DNA of 64,000 bases from an uncultured Prevotellaceae bacterium (GCA_900313615.1 OMRP01000006.1:1-64000); one strand, 5' to 3'; counted from the stretch's first letter, positions 9,291-20,764 are shown. Notes: generated from the letters alone by a model not told the origin. Numbers and translations: made by a program.

Positions 9291-10721
9291 TCACCACTGG
9301 TCCGTTCGGAAGGGGAATAGCGGCAATAGTGCTTGGTTCGCCACGTTGCCCAATTGGAAGTTACGGAAACAGTAGCGCACCGCCACAGGTTCCTTCACCT
9401 CAGGACAGGTGATGATGATGCCTTTTGTCCAGTAGTAATAGGCGTTGGCCTTGTGGAACACACGGTCGGCGCCAGCCACTTCGAAACCTTGTATGTCTTC
9501 ATAGCGGCTGATGCCGTCGTAGTCATTTTGCAGGCGTACGAAGCAGGTGTCGCCTTTGATGGTCATCTCCTTGAACGACGGACTGTCGCACATGATGCTC
9601 TTCATGCCGTAGGTCTTGTTCAGTGCGATGAATGCCAGGCGTTCGCCCACGGGCTGTTTCTGGCAGGGGTGTATCTGCTGCGTCTCCCATGGGTAGCACA
9701 GGTCGTTGGTGCACACGATGTCGCTGTTGGGGATAATCTGTGCGGCGCGGAACTGTTGTTCGCGCAACAGTGCACCACTGATGCCGTTCACGTCGTCGTC
9801 ATAGTAATAGGGCGCTATCTGCACGAAATAGAAGGGGATGTCGCCCAATCCGAACTGTTCACGCCACTGACGCACGAGGAGTGCCAAACGGTCGGAATAT
9901 TGGTTGCCAGGGTCGCCCACGTTCGAGCAGCCTTGGTAGAAAAGAATGCCCTTGACGGTGTAGTTGAGGATGGGGTTGAAGGTGCCGTTGCCCCAGAGCA
10001 GCGGACGGTGGTAGTCCCACGGGAAGCGGCGCACCATCTCCATCGAGTCGAGTGTCTCCTGGGTGTAACGCTGCAGATTCTCGCGGGTGAGCCAACTCTC
10101 CACGCGTGTGCCTCCCTTGTTGGCCATCACCAGTCCCACGGGGATGTTGAGCGTGCGGCTCACCAGACGGGCGAAGAAATAGCCAGTGGCGGAAGCCTCG
10201 CTGACGGTTGACGGGTCACATACCTTCCATTCGCACTCGGCATCGTCGAGCGGTGTCATCGACATCACACTGGGTATCTTCACATAATGCACGCCACGTG
10301 AGTTCACGGCATCGGCCACGGCTAGGTTGTAACCTTCCACGGGACAGTTGCCGAAGCCTTTGACGGGCATCTCCATGTTGCTCTGGCCAGCGCAGACCCA
10401 GACCTCGCCAGTCATCACGCCCGTGATGGTGAGCTTGTCGCCATCGTCGAAGGTGATGCTGTAGGGAGTGAAGCTAGCGGCCGGTGTTTTTACCTTTACC
10501 AACCAACGGCCGTCGCTATCGGCGGTGGCGCTGACGGTGTTGTTGTCCCACGAGGGGGTGACCTTCACTTTCTTGCCGGCCTTGGTCCAGCCCCACAGAC
10601 GGGCTTCGGTGTTTTGCTGAAGAACCATGTCGTTACCGATAAGGTGCGGCAGACGCACCTTGGCCTGTAGCCCAAGCGCCATGCCCATAAGGGCGGCAAT
10701 GATAAGAAATCGTTTATTCAT
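9291..10721 (-). CDS. Secreted SGNH-type esterase (sialate O-acetylesterase family)
   Basis: A 476-residue protein with a signal peptide (MNKRFLIIAALMGMALGLQA). A beta-rich domain (about residues 25-100) is followed by the SGNH hydrolase core. The nucleophile is S114 in VCAGQSNMEMP; the later block NKGGTRVESWL and the catalytic H in QQIHPCQK fit the SASA/sialate O-acetylesterase family. Members of this family in Prevotella also remove acetyl groups from plant xylan and pectin, so sialate as substrate is not proven. No sialidase lies nearby, and the neighbours are another esterase and a LacZ-like GH2. It should act in the periplasm. Confidence 0.85.
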   Translation of the reverse strand: MNKRFLIIAALMGMALGLQAKVRLPHLIGNDMVLQQNTEARLWGWTKAGKKVKVTPSWDNNTVSATADSDGRWLVKVKTPAASFTPYSITFDDGDKLTITGVMTGEVWVCAGQSNMEMPVKGFGNCPVEGYNLAVADAVNSRGVHYVKIPSVMSMTPLDDAECEWKVCDPSTVSEASATGYFFARLVSRTLNIPVGLVMANKGGTRVESWLTRENLQRYTQETLDSMEMVRRFPWDYHRPLLWGNGTFNPILNYTVKGILFYQGCSNVGDPGNQYSDRLALLVRQWREQFGLGDIPFYFVQIAPYYYDDDVNGISGALLREQQFRAAQIIPNSDIVCTNDLCYPWETQQIHPCQKQPVGERLAFIALNKTYGMKSIMCDSPSFKEMTIKGDTCFVRLQNDYDGISRYEDIQGFEVAGADRVFHKANAYYYWTKGIIITCPEVKEPVAVRYCFRNFQLGNVANQALLPLFPFRTDQW

Positions 10722-11020
10722 GCTTTTTATTTATTTTATTGGGAGTTTAAAATAGGAGTTAATTCGCTTCGCTCTTTTCTAATCGGGAGTTAAAATAGGA
10801 GTTAATTCGCTTCGCTCATGGAAGTTAAATTGGGAGTTAAAATGGACATTACTCCGCCTACTTTTTTCCCTTTTTACTCTTTTACTCTTTTACTTTTCAA
10901 AGCTATTGTCCAGCACGAAGTGCTTTACTTCCTTTTTTACTTCCTTTTTTACTTCCCTTTTTACTTCCCCTTTACTTCTTTTTTCCCTTTTTTCCCTTTT
11001 TACTTTTCAATTGTCCTGCA
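10722..11020. repeat. Second copy of the leader repeat, between divergent esterase genes
   Basis: The modules of 8019-8345 recur in the same order and orientation: GGAGTTAATTCGCTTCGCTC, TGGGAGTTAAAATGGACATT, ACTCCGCCTAC, CTTTTACTCTTTTAC, CCAGCACGAAGTGCTTTAC, then tandem TTTTTTACTTCC. It adjoins the start codon of the minus-strand esterase, as the first copy adjoins topA. Confidence 0.8.
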
Positions 11021-11038
11021 ATATTACGAAAAAATCAT

Positions 11039-11046
11039 TACCTTTG
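11039..11046 (+). promoter_or_regulatory. -7 element of the alpha/beta-hydrolase gene
   Basis: TACCTTTG followed by CAAAG, 44 bases before the start codon at 11091. A TTG at 11011-11013 lies 25 bases upstream, a little far for the -33 element. Confidence 0.5.
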
Positions 11047-11090
11047 CAAAGAAACACTTCGATTTTTACCATTTTATCTATCAAACGCAA

Positions 11091-11912
11091 ATGAAAAGAC
11101 GTTTTTTACTTACCTGTGCAATAGCATGCTGCTCCATTATGGCCATGGCCCAACAAACCTATGAGGAGCCGCTGTGGCCCAACAAAGCACCCAATAAGAA
11201 CGGAGATCCTTCTGATACCGCCAAGGTATTTGTTTATCTACCTGAGTCACGGCTGGTCACAGGTCGTGCCATCGTCATCTGTCCGGGTGGTGGTTATAGC
11301 CATCTTGCCATGGACCATGAGGGACACGACTGGGCGGCATTCTTCAACAATATGGGTATTACGGCTGTGGTGTTGAAATACCGTATGCCGCATGGTAATT
11401 ACAAAGTTCCCATCAGTGATGCTGAAGAGGCCATCAGGTATGTGCGTAACCATGCCTATGAGTGGCATATCGACCCGGAGCAGGTGGGTATTATGGGCTT
11501 TTCGGCAGGTGGGCACCTCGCCTCGACTATCGCCACACATGCCACAGGAGATGCCAAACCCAATTTCCAGATACTGTTCTATCCTGTCATCACCATGATG
11601 CCGGGACTCACCCATCAGGGGTCGCACGACAATCTCTTGGGTAGCGGTAAGGCGAAAAAGCAGGAGAAAGATTTTAGTAACGACCAGCAGGTGACACGCA
11701 TGACGCCGCGGGCATGGATTGCCCTGAGCGACGATGATGATGTGGTGCTGCCTGCCAATGGGGCCAATTACTACATGGAACTGTATCGTCACGATGTGCC
11801 GGCATCCATTCATGTCTATCCCACTGGAGGTCATGGTTGGGGCAGCCGCCTCAGTTTCAAATACCATCTCGAGATGATTATGAACCTGAAATCCTGGCTC
11901 GAATCGTTTTAA
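11091..11912 (+). CDS. Secreted alpha/beta-hydrolase esterase
   Basis: The open frame begins earlier (10818), but the residues before 11091 are translated repeat. ATG 11091 gives a clean signal peptide (MKRRFLLTCAIACCSIMAMA) and 273 residues. The oxyanion-hole region is CPGGGYSHL, the nucleophile S138 is in GFSAGGHLA, the acid lies around LSDDDDVV, and the histidine is in GGHGWG. The family contains periplasmic acetyl-xylan and feruloyl-type esterases of Bacteroidota PULs. With the neighbouring SGNH esterase and GH2 it probably removes ester decorations from plant glycans. Exact substrate unknown. Confidence 0.85.
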   Translation: MKRRFLLTCAIACCSIMAMAQQTYEEPLWPNKAPNKNGDPSDTAKVFVYLPESRLVTGRAIVICPGGGYSHLAMDHEGHDWAAFFNNMGITAVVLKYRMPHGNYKVPISDAEEAIRYVRNHAYEWHIDPEQVGIMGFSAGGHLASTIATHATGDAKPNFQILFYPVITMMPGLTHQGSHDNLLGSGKAKKQEKDFSNDQQVTRMTPRAWIALSDDDDVVLPANGANYYMELYRHDVPASIHVYPTGGHGWGSRLSFKYHLEMIMNLKSWLESF

Positions 11913-12110
11913 TACCCACCCCAGCCCTTCCTAAGGGATACCCACCCCGGCCCTCCCAAAGGGAGGGTGTAAGGGGCAAGGGGCAAGGAGCAAGGAGCAA
12001 GAGAAATGCCCGCAGACTAATGTCTGAACTCCTGTGACTCCCATGAAAGTAAAAGTGAAAAATCAGCCTGCGGACTCCCCAAAAAGCATTCGTCTGAACT
12101 CCTAAATAAC
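11913..12110 (+). repeat. Composite intergenic repeat between the esterase and the GH2 gene
   Basis: The stop TAA (11910-11912) is followed with no gap by TACCCACCCCAGCCC (a shortened palindrome), then a full palindrome at 11939-11969. Next come AAGGGGC/AAGGAGC units, GCCCGCAGACT, TGAACTCCTGTGACTCC, AAAGTGAAAAATCAGCCTGC, GGACTCCCC, AGCATTCGTCT and GAACTCCTAAATAACC. A T-rich stretch then leads to the GH2 start. This is the plus-strand counterpart of the copies at 4913-5177 and 8920-9290. Confidence 0.88.
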
Positions 12111-12122
12111 CTTTTAATTTAA

Positions 12123-15314
<3,192 letters not shown>

Positions 15315-15332
15315 TAACGTCAGATAGGGTGG

Positions 15333-16457
15333 TCACCATCCTTCTGGAAGTACGATATTCTCTACATCGTGGGCTTTATCGAAGAGCGGGGAAATCTCGT
15401 CGTCGGTAAAGCCCGCAATGCCACAGCCAATTCTTGTCACCAGGAAGGTGAGTTGCGGATGCTCCTTGGCAAATGCGATGAACTCGTCCACATAGGGTTT
15501 GATGGTCTCCACGCCACCCTGCATGGTGGGGATGGCGTAGCTCTGTCCCTGCAAGCCCACGCCTTGTCCCATGATGGCGCCGAACTTACGGTAGGCGGCA
15601 TAGGCGGCGCCACCGCCGTGCATGCCCCTGAGGTTGCTGCCGAAGACGAAAATCTCGCCTGGTTCCAAATGGTTGATAAATTCCGGAGTGGTGCGTTTCT
15701 TTTCCATAGGTATTTCTTTGTATTGTTCTTTGATTGTATCTCGGTCGATGTAGGAAATGCCATCGATGTCTTCGTAATATTCGCTGGAGATGGTTTCGGT
15801 ATAATCGCTTGTGGTTGTCGGGAAAACATCGTGAAGAATGATGCTTTGATTCTCGGCAACTTCCACATCCATCACCTCTGCCATGTCGAAGTCCATGTCG
15901 AAGTTCTCTTTGAAATAGGGGATGATATATTTGTCTTTCAGTGTCTGGAACCGTTGCGATACGGCAGAGGGTGTGATGCCTATCTTTGCTGCGATGTCCT
16001 TACTTTTGTAACCTTCCACCAGCAACATCACCAAGATGGTTCGTGAGATGCGGTCGAGTTTGGCTGCATCGCAGATGTCGAGAATGAGTTTGTTGAAGTT
16101 CAGACGCAGGTTTTGGCTGGTGTCGAACGATTTGATATAGTCCTCAAAAGTCAGCGTGCCGTATTCGCGCTTGTACCATTTCAGGGCGTCGAGCACGATA
16201 TAGCGAAACCCGTGAATCATCCATGTGCGGAGTGACACGTTGGGCGAACGGTCTTCCAATGGCTTCCAGTCATGTTCCATCAGGTATAGGGCATACTGGT
16301 GCGCAAGAGACATGAAGTCGAGGTTTTCTTTTTGACTCAGTCCATATCGTTGGTCGAAGATACGGTAAGCCACCTCGCAGTATTCATAGAAAAAGTTCTT
16401 GAAAACCCAGGCGTCTCCACGGCGAAAACCTTCGATGATGTAATTATCAAAATTCAT
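15333..16457 (-). CDS. Sigma/HTH-like protein fused to a macro-like FGSN domain
   Basis: 374 residues in one frame. Residues 1-190 look like a sigma-factor-related protein: YIIEGFRRGDAWVFKNFF at the start and a helix-turn-helix at about 151-176 (SKDIAAKIGITPSAVSQRF). A linker rich in D, E and Y follows. Residues about 265-374 form another domain, starting GEIFVFGSNLRGMHGGGAA and containing GQGVGLQGQSYAIPT and TRIGCGIAGF. I know that domain as a stand-alone protein in phages and bacteria; the glycine-rich pattern resembles macro (ADP-ribose-binding) domains, which is inference. M251 at 15707 could start a separate 124-residue version, but no good ribosome site precedes it and the frame is unbroken. 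A VWA gene is divergent from it. Confidence 0.75.
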   Translation of the reverse strand: MNFDNYIIEGFRRGDAWVFKNFFYEYCEVAYRIFDQRYGLSQKENLDFMSLAHQYALYLMEHDWKPLEDRSPNVSLRTWMIHGFRYIVLDALKWYKREYGTLTFEDYIKSFDTSQNLRLNFNKLILDICDAAKLDRISRTILVMLLVEGYKSKDIAAKIGITPSAVSQRFQTLKDKYIIPYFKENFDMDFDMAEVMDVEVAENQSIILHDVFPTTTSDYTETISSEYYEDIDGISYIDRDTIKEQYKEIPMEKKRTTPEFINHLEPGEIFVFGSNLRGMHGGGAAYAAYRKFGAIMGQGVGLQGQSYAIPTMQGGVETIKPYVDEFIAFAKEHPQLTFLVTRIGCGIAGFTDDEISPLFDKAHDVENIVLPEGW

Positions 16458-16476
16458 GTTTTTTCCCTTTTACCCG

Positions 16477-16484
16477 CAAAAATA
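16477..16484 (-). promoter_or_regulatory. -7 element of the sigma-like/FGSN gene
   Basis: CAAAAATA on the plus strand reads TATTTTTG on the minus strand, followed by CGGG and the start codon at 16457. No TTTG lies at the standard distance. Confidence 0.45.
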
Positions 16485-16584
16485 CAAAAAAATACTTCCA
16501 CTGCTTAATTTTTTCCTGAAATTGTCTTTAAAGAGATAAAAGGCAATTCATAAACAATAGTATTCACTAAAAACATCAGGAAAA

Positions 16585-17241
16585 ATGAAAAGAGTATTCA
16601 ATTTGATTATCGTCGACGAGAGTGGTTCCATGTCAGTCATCCGCCAACAGGCGTTTGCGGGAATGAACGAGACATTGTCTACCGTGCGCTCCATGCAGGA
16701 GAAATACCCCGAAACGGAGCAACATGTCACTTTGGTGACTTTCGACAGCGGACACATGAAATGGCATTTTGATGATGCCTTGGCACGAGACACCCATGAC
16801 CTCAACTGGAAAGACTATAACCCATGTGCCGCCACGCCACTCTATGATGCCATCGGCAAGACCGTGTCGAAACTCAACGCACAGGTGGAAACGGACGATA
16901 ATGTGTTGGTGACCATCATCACCGATGGTATGGAGAACAGTTCGCAAGAGTGGACGCTGAAAATGGTGAAAAACCTCATCGACAAACTGAAGGAACAGAA
17001 GTGGACCTTCTCCCTCATCGGCACCGACAACCTCGACGTGGAAGGCATGGCCCATGCAATGAACATCAGCGAGCACCTTTGCTTCACTCAAAGCGTAGAA
17101 GGAACTAAAGCCATGTTCAAACGTGAAAAAAAAGCACGGGCGCGTTACTACAAATGCTTAGAAGAGAATATGCCCTTACCAACCGGCCGTTTCTTCATCG
17201 AAGAAGAAAATACAGATGAAAAAGACTCCGGCAAGGCGTGA
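16585..17241 (+). CDS. VWA-domain protein (TerY-like), cytoplasmic
   Basis: 218 residues, no signal peptide and no membrane segment. The metal-ion-dependent adhesion site is complete: DESGSMS gives D11, S13 and S15, then T84 in AATPLYDAIG and D114 in IITDGMENSS. A basic C-terminus follows (REKKARARYYK). Cytoplasmic VWA proteins of this size include TerY-like proteins found with stress or phage-response modules. It is transcribed away from the sigma-like/FGSN gene, with 127 bases between the start codons, so the two may share control. A strong hairpin follows the gene. The biochemical role is unknown. Confidence 0.8.
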   Translation: MKRVFNLIIVDESGSMSVIRQQAFAGMNETLSTVRSMQEKYPETEQHVTLVTFDSGHMKWHFDDALARDTHDLNWKDYNPCAATPLYDAIGKTVSKLNAQVETDDNVLVTIITDGMENSSQEWTLKMVKNLIDKLKEQKWTFSLIGTDNLDVEGMAHAMNISEHLCFTQSVEGTKAMFKREKKARARYYKCLEENMPLPTGRFFIEEENTDEKDSGKA

Positions 17242-17256
17242 AATAATGTCTTTTTG

Positions 17257-17291
17257 ATTCGACGACGGCAAATCAATTGCCGTCGTCGAAT
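17257..17291. terminator. Bidirectional terminator hairpin
   Basis: A perfect 15-bp stem (ATTCGACGACGGCAA and its complement) with a 5-base loop. It lies between the convergent VWA gene and the small lipoprotein gene. TCAAAAAGAC follows on the minus-strand side. Confidence 0.85.
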
Positions 17292-17335
17292 GGTTTCATG
17301 TCCTCACTTATCGTGATTCGTGTAATTGAAGTCTG

Positions 17336-17689
17336 TTACTTCGGTGAACCGCCTATAGAATCAGGACTGGCGGTGGCTGGTTTGTCTCCTTCCACCAGGT
17401 TCCACTCTGCATCGAAGTCGTCACCCGAATCCTGAACGGTGATGTCATAGACGGCTTTTACACTGTCGTTTTTCGTGCAGCGGGCAACGCCCTTGTAGTT
17501 GCCGTTTCCGTCTTCTTCGAGTGTGAACTCTGTAATGACGAGGGTGTTGCCCTCATTACGAGCTTCATCGAGCATGGCTTCCTTAATCTGGCTCTTTAAC
17601 TTGTCAATTGATACTTTCTTTTTGCCACACGCATTGAAAGTGAGGCAAGCCATGAACATCGTCACGGCAATAATAATCGTTTTTTTCAT
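17336..17689 (-). CDS. Small lipoprotein of unknown function
   Basis: 117 residues with a lipoprotein signal (MKKTIIIAVTMFMACLTFNACG, probable lipid attachment at the cysteine of FNAC). The mature part is an acidic, beta-rich domain of about 95 residues (LVITEFTLEEDGNGNYKGVA, YDITVQDSGDDFDAEWNL), compact like a cystatin or PepSY fold, though no family motif could be assigned. It has a proline/serine-rich tail. It sits alone between two hairpin- or repeat-bearing gaps. Confidence 0.75.
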   Translation of the reverse strand: MKKTIIIAVTMFMACLTFNACGKKKVSIDKLKSQIKEAMLDEARNEGNTLVITEFTLEEDGNGNYKGVARCTKNDSVKAVYDITVQDSGDDFDAEWNLVEGDKPATASPDSIGGSPK

Positions 17690-17837
17690 AATATAAATGT
17701 TTAGTGTATAGGGTTTAGTGTTTTGGCAGAGGGGAGAGTCTGCTGATTGGGCGAGACAAGCACGTTCCTACAGCGTCGGAGAAATGTCCCTTTAACTCCC
17801 TTTCAAAGCCCTTTAACTTCCCTTCAAAGCTTTTTCT

Positions 17838-19127
17838 TTACTTCAGCTTAATAATGTCACTCCAGCGGGTGGTTGGGTTAGGACTTCTGAAATCGTGCTT
17901 GATGGCGTTGGCGAACACCTCAGCCTTGCCCTTGCCGCCACGGCGGGTGTATTGCTGTGCACCGAGCACGATGGTTTCGGTACCGTGTATTTTGTTGATG
18001 CGGTCGACGACGGCATCCAGTTGTTTGAGTTTCTGGAAACGGTCGGCATCGAAGTCGAGGAAGTTCGTCTGCACATTGCTGCCGAGATCCATGACGATGA
18101 CCCCAGCCTTTTTGTAGCGGTAATGGGGACGGTATATCTGTTGCAGGGCTTGGTGTGCAGCCTCGACGATGATGCTGGTGGCATTGGAGGGTGTCAACAG
18201 TCGTGTCTCTTGGAAATTGTAGTATTGCGGCAGATCTTCGCGGAACGGGTTGGTGTGGATGAACACACTCACGATAGAGGCTGACGTTCCCTGTCGGCGC
18301 AGTTTCTCGGCGCACCGTGCGGCATAGTTCGCCACATGAGTGCGCAGCGTCTCAATATCGTCGATCATGCCGTTAAAACTCCTGCTTGTGCAGATGCTCT
18401 TTTTCTTGGTCAGCTGTTCGTTGGGCACACAGTCCTCGCCATTGAGTTCCGCCCATGTGCGGTAGATGACGATATTGTTGAAAGTGGCCCTCACCCAATC
18501 GCCATGATGATGGGCAAAGTCGTAGGCCGTCTTGATACCCATGGCTTCGAGACGTGCTGTGTAACGGCGGCCGATGCCCCATACCTTGCCAATGGGATAG
18601 AGGCGGAGCGCCTTGGTGCGTTTCTCCGGTGTGTCGATGAGACAGCAGTGGCGGTAGCCAGGATAGTGCTTGGCGAAATAGCTCGCCATCTTCGCCAGTG
18701 TCTTTGTCGGTGCCAGCCCAATGCTCACGGGCACGCCTACAGAGCGACGAATGGTGTGGTGCAGTTGTTCGCCCCAAGTCTTCAGGTCGAGGTGTTCCAT
18801 GCCGTCGAGGTAGATGAAACACTCGTCGATGGAATAGCGGAAATAGGCGGGTGCCTCCTGTCGGATGATGTCAACAACGCGTCCTGTCAGTTCACCATAC
18901 AGCTCGTAGTTCGACGAGAAAACGGCAATCTTCTGGTTGGGGAAAAGTTGCGCCAATTGGTAGTAGGGAGTACCTTCCTTCACCCCCATCTGTTTGGCCT
19001 CGTTGGAGCGCGCCACCACGCACCCGTCGTTGTTGCTGAGCACCACCACGGGTTTGCCGTTGAGGTCGGGTCGGAACACCCGCTCACAGGAGACATAACA
19101 GTTGTCGCAATCTATGATGCCGTACAT
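17838..19127 (-). CDS. umuC: Y-family DNA polymerase, UmuC subunit of Pol V type
   Basis: 429 residues from ATG 19127; residues further upstream in the open frame are translated repeat. Catalytic residues fit the Y family: D6 in GIIDCDNCYVSCERVF and D101-E102 in YSIDECFIYLDG. The little finger and C-terminal parts follow (VWGIGRRYTARLEAMGIKTA, and a UmuC-specific C-terminus with LDAVVDRINKIHGTETIVLG). It lies directly downstream of umuD on the same strand, so they should form the error-prone translesion polymerase. A GC palindrome separates the two genes. Confidence 0.94.
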   Translation of the reverse strand: MYGIIDCDNCYVSCERVFRPDLNGKPVVVLSNNDGCVVARSNEAKQMGVKEGTPYYQLAQLFPNQKIAVFSSNYELYGELTGRVVDIIRQEAPAYFRYSIDECFIYLDGMEHLDLKTWGEQLHHTIRRSVGVPVSIGLAPTKTLAKMASYFAKHYPGYRHCCLIDTPEKRTKALRLYPIGKVWGIGRRYTARLEAMGIKTAYDFAHHHGDWVRATFNNIVIYRTWAELNGEDCVPNEQLTKKKSICTSRSFNGMIDDIETLRTHVANYAARCAEKLRRQGTSASIVSVFIHTNPFREDLPQYYNFQETRLLTPSNATSIIVEAAHQALQQIYRPHYRYKKAGVIVMDLGSNVQTNFLDFDADRFQKLKQLDAVVDRINKIHGTETIVLGAQQYTRRGGKGKAEVFANAIKHDFRSPNPTTRWSDIIKLK

Positions 19128-19172
19128 AGTTTTGGGAACCTCCCTCGCACCCCTTCCCCCTTCCCCCTTATC

Positions 19173-19207
19173 ACTCCCCTCCTTTGGGGAGGGGTCGGGG
19201 GTGGGTA
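19173..19207. repeat. GC palindrome between umuD and umuC, abutting the umuD stop
   Basis: ACTCCCCTCCTTTGGGGAGG followed by GGTCGGGGGTGGGTAT. On the minus strand it starts TACCCACC directly after the umuD TAA (19208-19210). Confidence 0.9.
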
Positions 19208-19648
19208 TTAAAGTTTCCGCCAGTTTTTGATGGTCCACACCACCACACCCCACACCTCGAAGTCGTCGCCGGCATCGATATGGATGGGTTGGTAACGTCG
19301 ATTGGCAGGTCGGAGCAGGATATATCCCTCTTCCTTATGGCTGAGGTCGAGTTGTTTGATGGTGAACTCTTCGTTGACGAAGGCCACCACGATATCATCG
19401 TGATGCGGTTCAAGGGAGCGGTCGATGACGGCGATGTCGCCATCGCTGATGCCCGCCTCAATCATCGAGTCGCCGTCCACCCGTCCGTAGAATGTCGCTT
19501 CGGGATGACGGATGAAGTCGCGGTTAAAGTCAAGCGTGTCATGGCGGTAGTCATCGGCGGGCGATGGGAAGCCCGCTTTGATGCCCGGAGCGAACTGCAG
19601 CGGTTGCCGCTCGCTGAACTCGCTATTAAGTATATGAATCTTGGACAT
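19208..19648 (-). CDS. umuD: UmuD-like S24 self-cleaving protein
   Basis: 146 residues from ATG 19648. The S24/LexA-type serine-lysine dyad is visible: S61 in GRVDGDSMIEAGI and K98 in FTIKQLDL. The self-cleavage site is probably A25-G26 in GIKAGFPSP. There is no DNA-binding domain, as expected for UmuD rather than LexA. After RecA-stimulated cleavage it would activate UmuC, encoded just downstream. A promoter-like element and another GC palindrome lie upstream. Confidence 0.92.
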   Translation of the reverse strand: MSKIHILNSEFSERQPLQFAPGIKAGFPSPADDYRHDTLDFNRDFIRHPEATFYGRVDGDSMIEAGISDGDIAVIDRSLEPHHDDIVVAFVNEEFTIKQLDLSHKEEGYILLRPANRRYQPIHIDAGDDFEVWGVVVWTIKNWRKL

Positions 19649-19664
19649 TCGTTGGTCGTTTAGG

Positions 19665-19700
19665 ACTCCCCTCCCCAAGGGAGGAATCGGGGGTGGGTGT
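19665..19700. repeat. GC palindrome in the umuD 5' leader
   Basis: ACTCCCCTCCCCAAGGGAGG followed by AATCGGGGGTGGGTGT. It lies between the putative promoter at 19707-19714 and the umuD start, so it would be in the umuDC leader transcript. Confidence 0.85.
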
Positions 19701-19706
19701 CGGTTA

Positions 19707-19714
19707 CAAAGTTA
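19707..19714 (-). promoter_or_regulatory. -7 element of umuDC
   Basis: CAAAGTTA on the plus strand reads TAACTTTG on the minus strand. Further upstream, CACAAAT (19765-19771) and ATTTGTG (19785-19791) form an inverted repeat that could be an operator. The rest of the gap to 19873 shows nothing else. Confidence 0.45.
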
Positions 19715-19873
19715 CAAAAATACTCATTTTCAACATACAATTCTGCGTTAAAATAACGAAAAGTCACAAATGTCCTACCTGTTTATTTGTGTCAAAAAGG
19801 GATGGCTGAATTTTCCAAAACGCTGTTTTACAGATGGTTATATTATTCGTTTGTGCCAATGACCAAAGGGGTA

Positions 19874-19904
19874 TTGTAATAATGAAGTTTTCGGTTTATC
19901 TTTG
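19874..19904 (+). promoter_or_regulatory. Promoter of the TonB-like gene
   Basis: TTG (19874-19876), 20 bases, then TATCTTTG (19897-19904), 65 bases before the start at 19970. Confidence 0.6.
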
Positions 19905-19969
19905 CAGAAGAAAAACGAACATGGAACGAAGATAAAAAACAAATATCAACCCTTATAATAAAAAACGAC

Positions 19970-20617
19970 ATGAAAAGATTATTGATGATCAGTTGTCTGT
20001 TCGCCTTGAGTTGGACTCTTGCGACAGCACAAGAAAACGACAGTATCAAAAACAAGGATACTCAGAAATGCATTATTTTCTGTGACTATGAACAGCAGCC
20101 CTCATTTCCTGGCGGAATGAACGCCTTGCTTGATTACCTGAAAGAAAACATTCATTGGCCGCTTGGTCATGAAGAAGATTGTATTCAGGGTAAGGTGGTC
20201 GTCAGTTTTGTGGTGGAGAAAGACGGAAGCATCACTGAGGCCAAGGTGGTGAGAAGTCTGGATCCAGCCTTTGATGCCGAAGCATTACGAGTGGTCGCCT
20301 CCATGCCTAAATGGATACCTGGAAAATTCAATGGTGAATCGACACGCACGAAATATTGTATTCCCATCACTTTCAGATATGATTATGATGTGGAAAAGGA
20401 GGACACTCCTTCGTCATCCCGACCAGTTAAAACGCCCGCTACAACTGAACCATCTCCTACGTCGCTTAACGAGATGCCTACGGCAGATCAACATATTATA
20501 GCCTACGACCTGCAAGGCATCAAGCGTTATGAAGGATTAAAGTCGGGGCTTTCACTCCCATCTGGCACCTATATTGTACAAACAGCTAAGGAAAGCAAGA
20601 AAATCATCATTCCTTGA
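19970..20617 (+). CDS. Secreted TonB C-terminal-domain protein with sorting-tail-like C-terminus
   Basis: 215 residues with a signal peptide (MKRLLMISCLFALSWTLATA). Residues about 42-138 form a TonB C-terminal domain: PSFPGGMNALLDYLKENIHWP, GKVVVSFVVEKDGSITEAKVV and the AEALRVVASMPKWIPGKFNG helix, the same pattern as in Bacteroidota energy-transducer proteins. It has no N-terminal membrane anchor, so it is not a classical TonB. A T/P/S-rich linker leads to a tail (YDLQGIKRYEG, LPSGTYIVQTAKESKK) resembling type IX secretion sorting tails. Function is unclear. Confidence 0.8.
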   Translation: MKRLLMISCLFALSWTLATAQENDSIKNKDTQKCIIFCDYEQQPSFPGGMNALLDYLKENIHWPLGHEEDCIQGKVVVSFVVEKDGSITEAKVVRSLDPAFDAEALRVVASMPKWIPGKFNGESTRTKYCIPITFRYDYDVEKEDTPSSSRPVKTPATTEPSPTSLNEMPTADQHIIAYDLQGIKRYEGLKSGLSLPSGTYIVQTAKESKKIIIP

Positions 20618-20652
20618 AAGGGAAGAGAAGATAAGAATGGTCATCCTTTTTC

Positions 20653-20683
20653 TTGGGAATAATCGAAATAATCTTTATTTTTG
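20653..20683 (+). promoter_or_regulatory. Promoter of the serpin gene
   Basis: TTG (20653-20655), 20 bases, then TATTTTTG (20676-20683), 82 bases before the start codon. Confidence 0.6.
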
Positions 20684-20764
20684 CATTCGAAAATGTGAAG
20701 ACTTAAACCCAAATCAGTCATTAGCTTAGCGTTATGATGATAACAGTTTAAAACTAATCAAGCT

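Noticed and set aside
9291..10721. Sialic-acid utilisation cluster
   Set aside because: Only the family name points to sialate. There is no sialidase, transporter or sialate lyase nearby, and the neighbours suggest plant glycans.
10818..11090. N-terminal extension of the alpha/beta-hydrolase
   Set aside because: These codons translate the leader repeat (runs of F, T and S), precede a -7 promoter element and lie before a perfect signal peptide.
15333..15707. Separate 124-residue gene for the FGSN domain starting at M251
   Set aside because: The frame is continuous with the sigma-like part and no promoter or ribosome site is evident before the internal ATG; kept as an alternative only.
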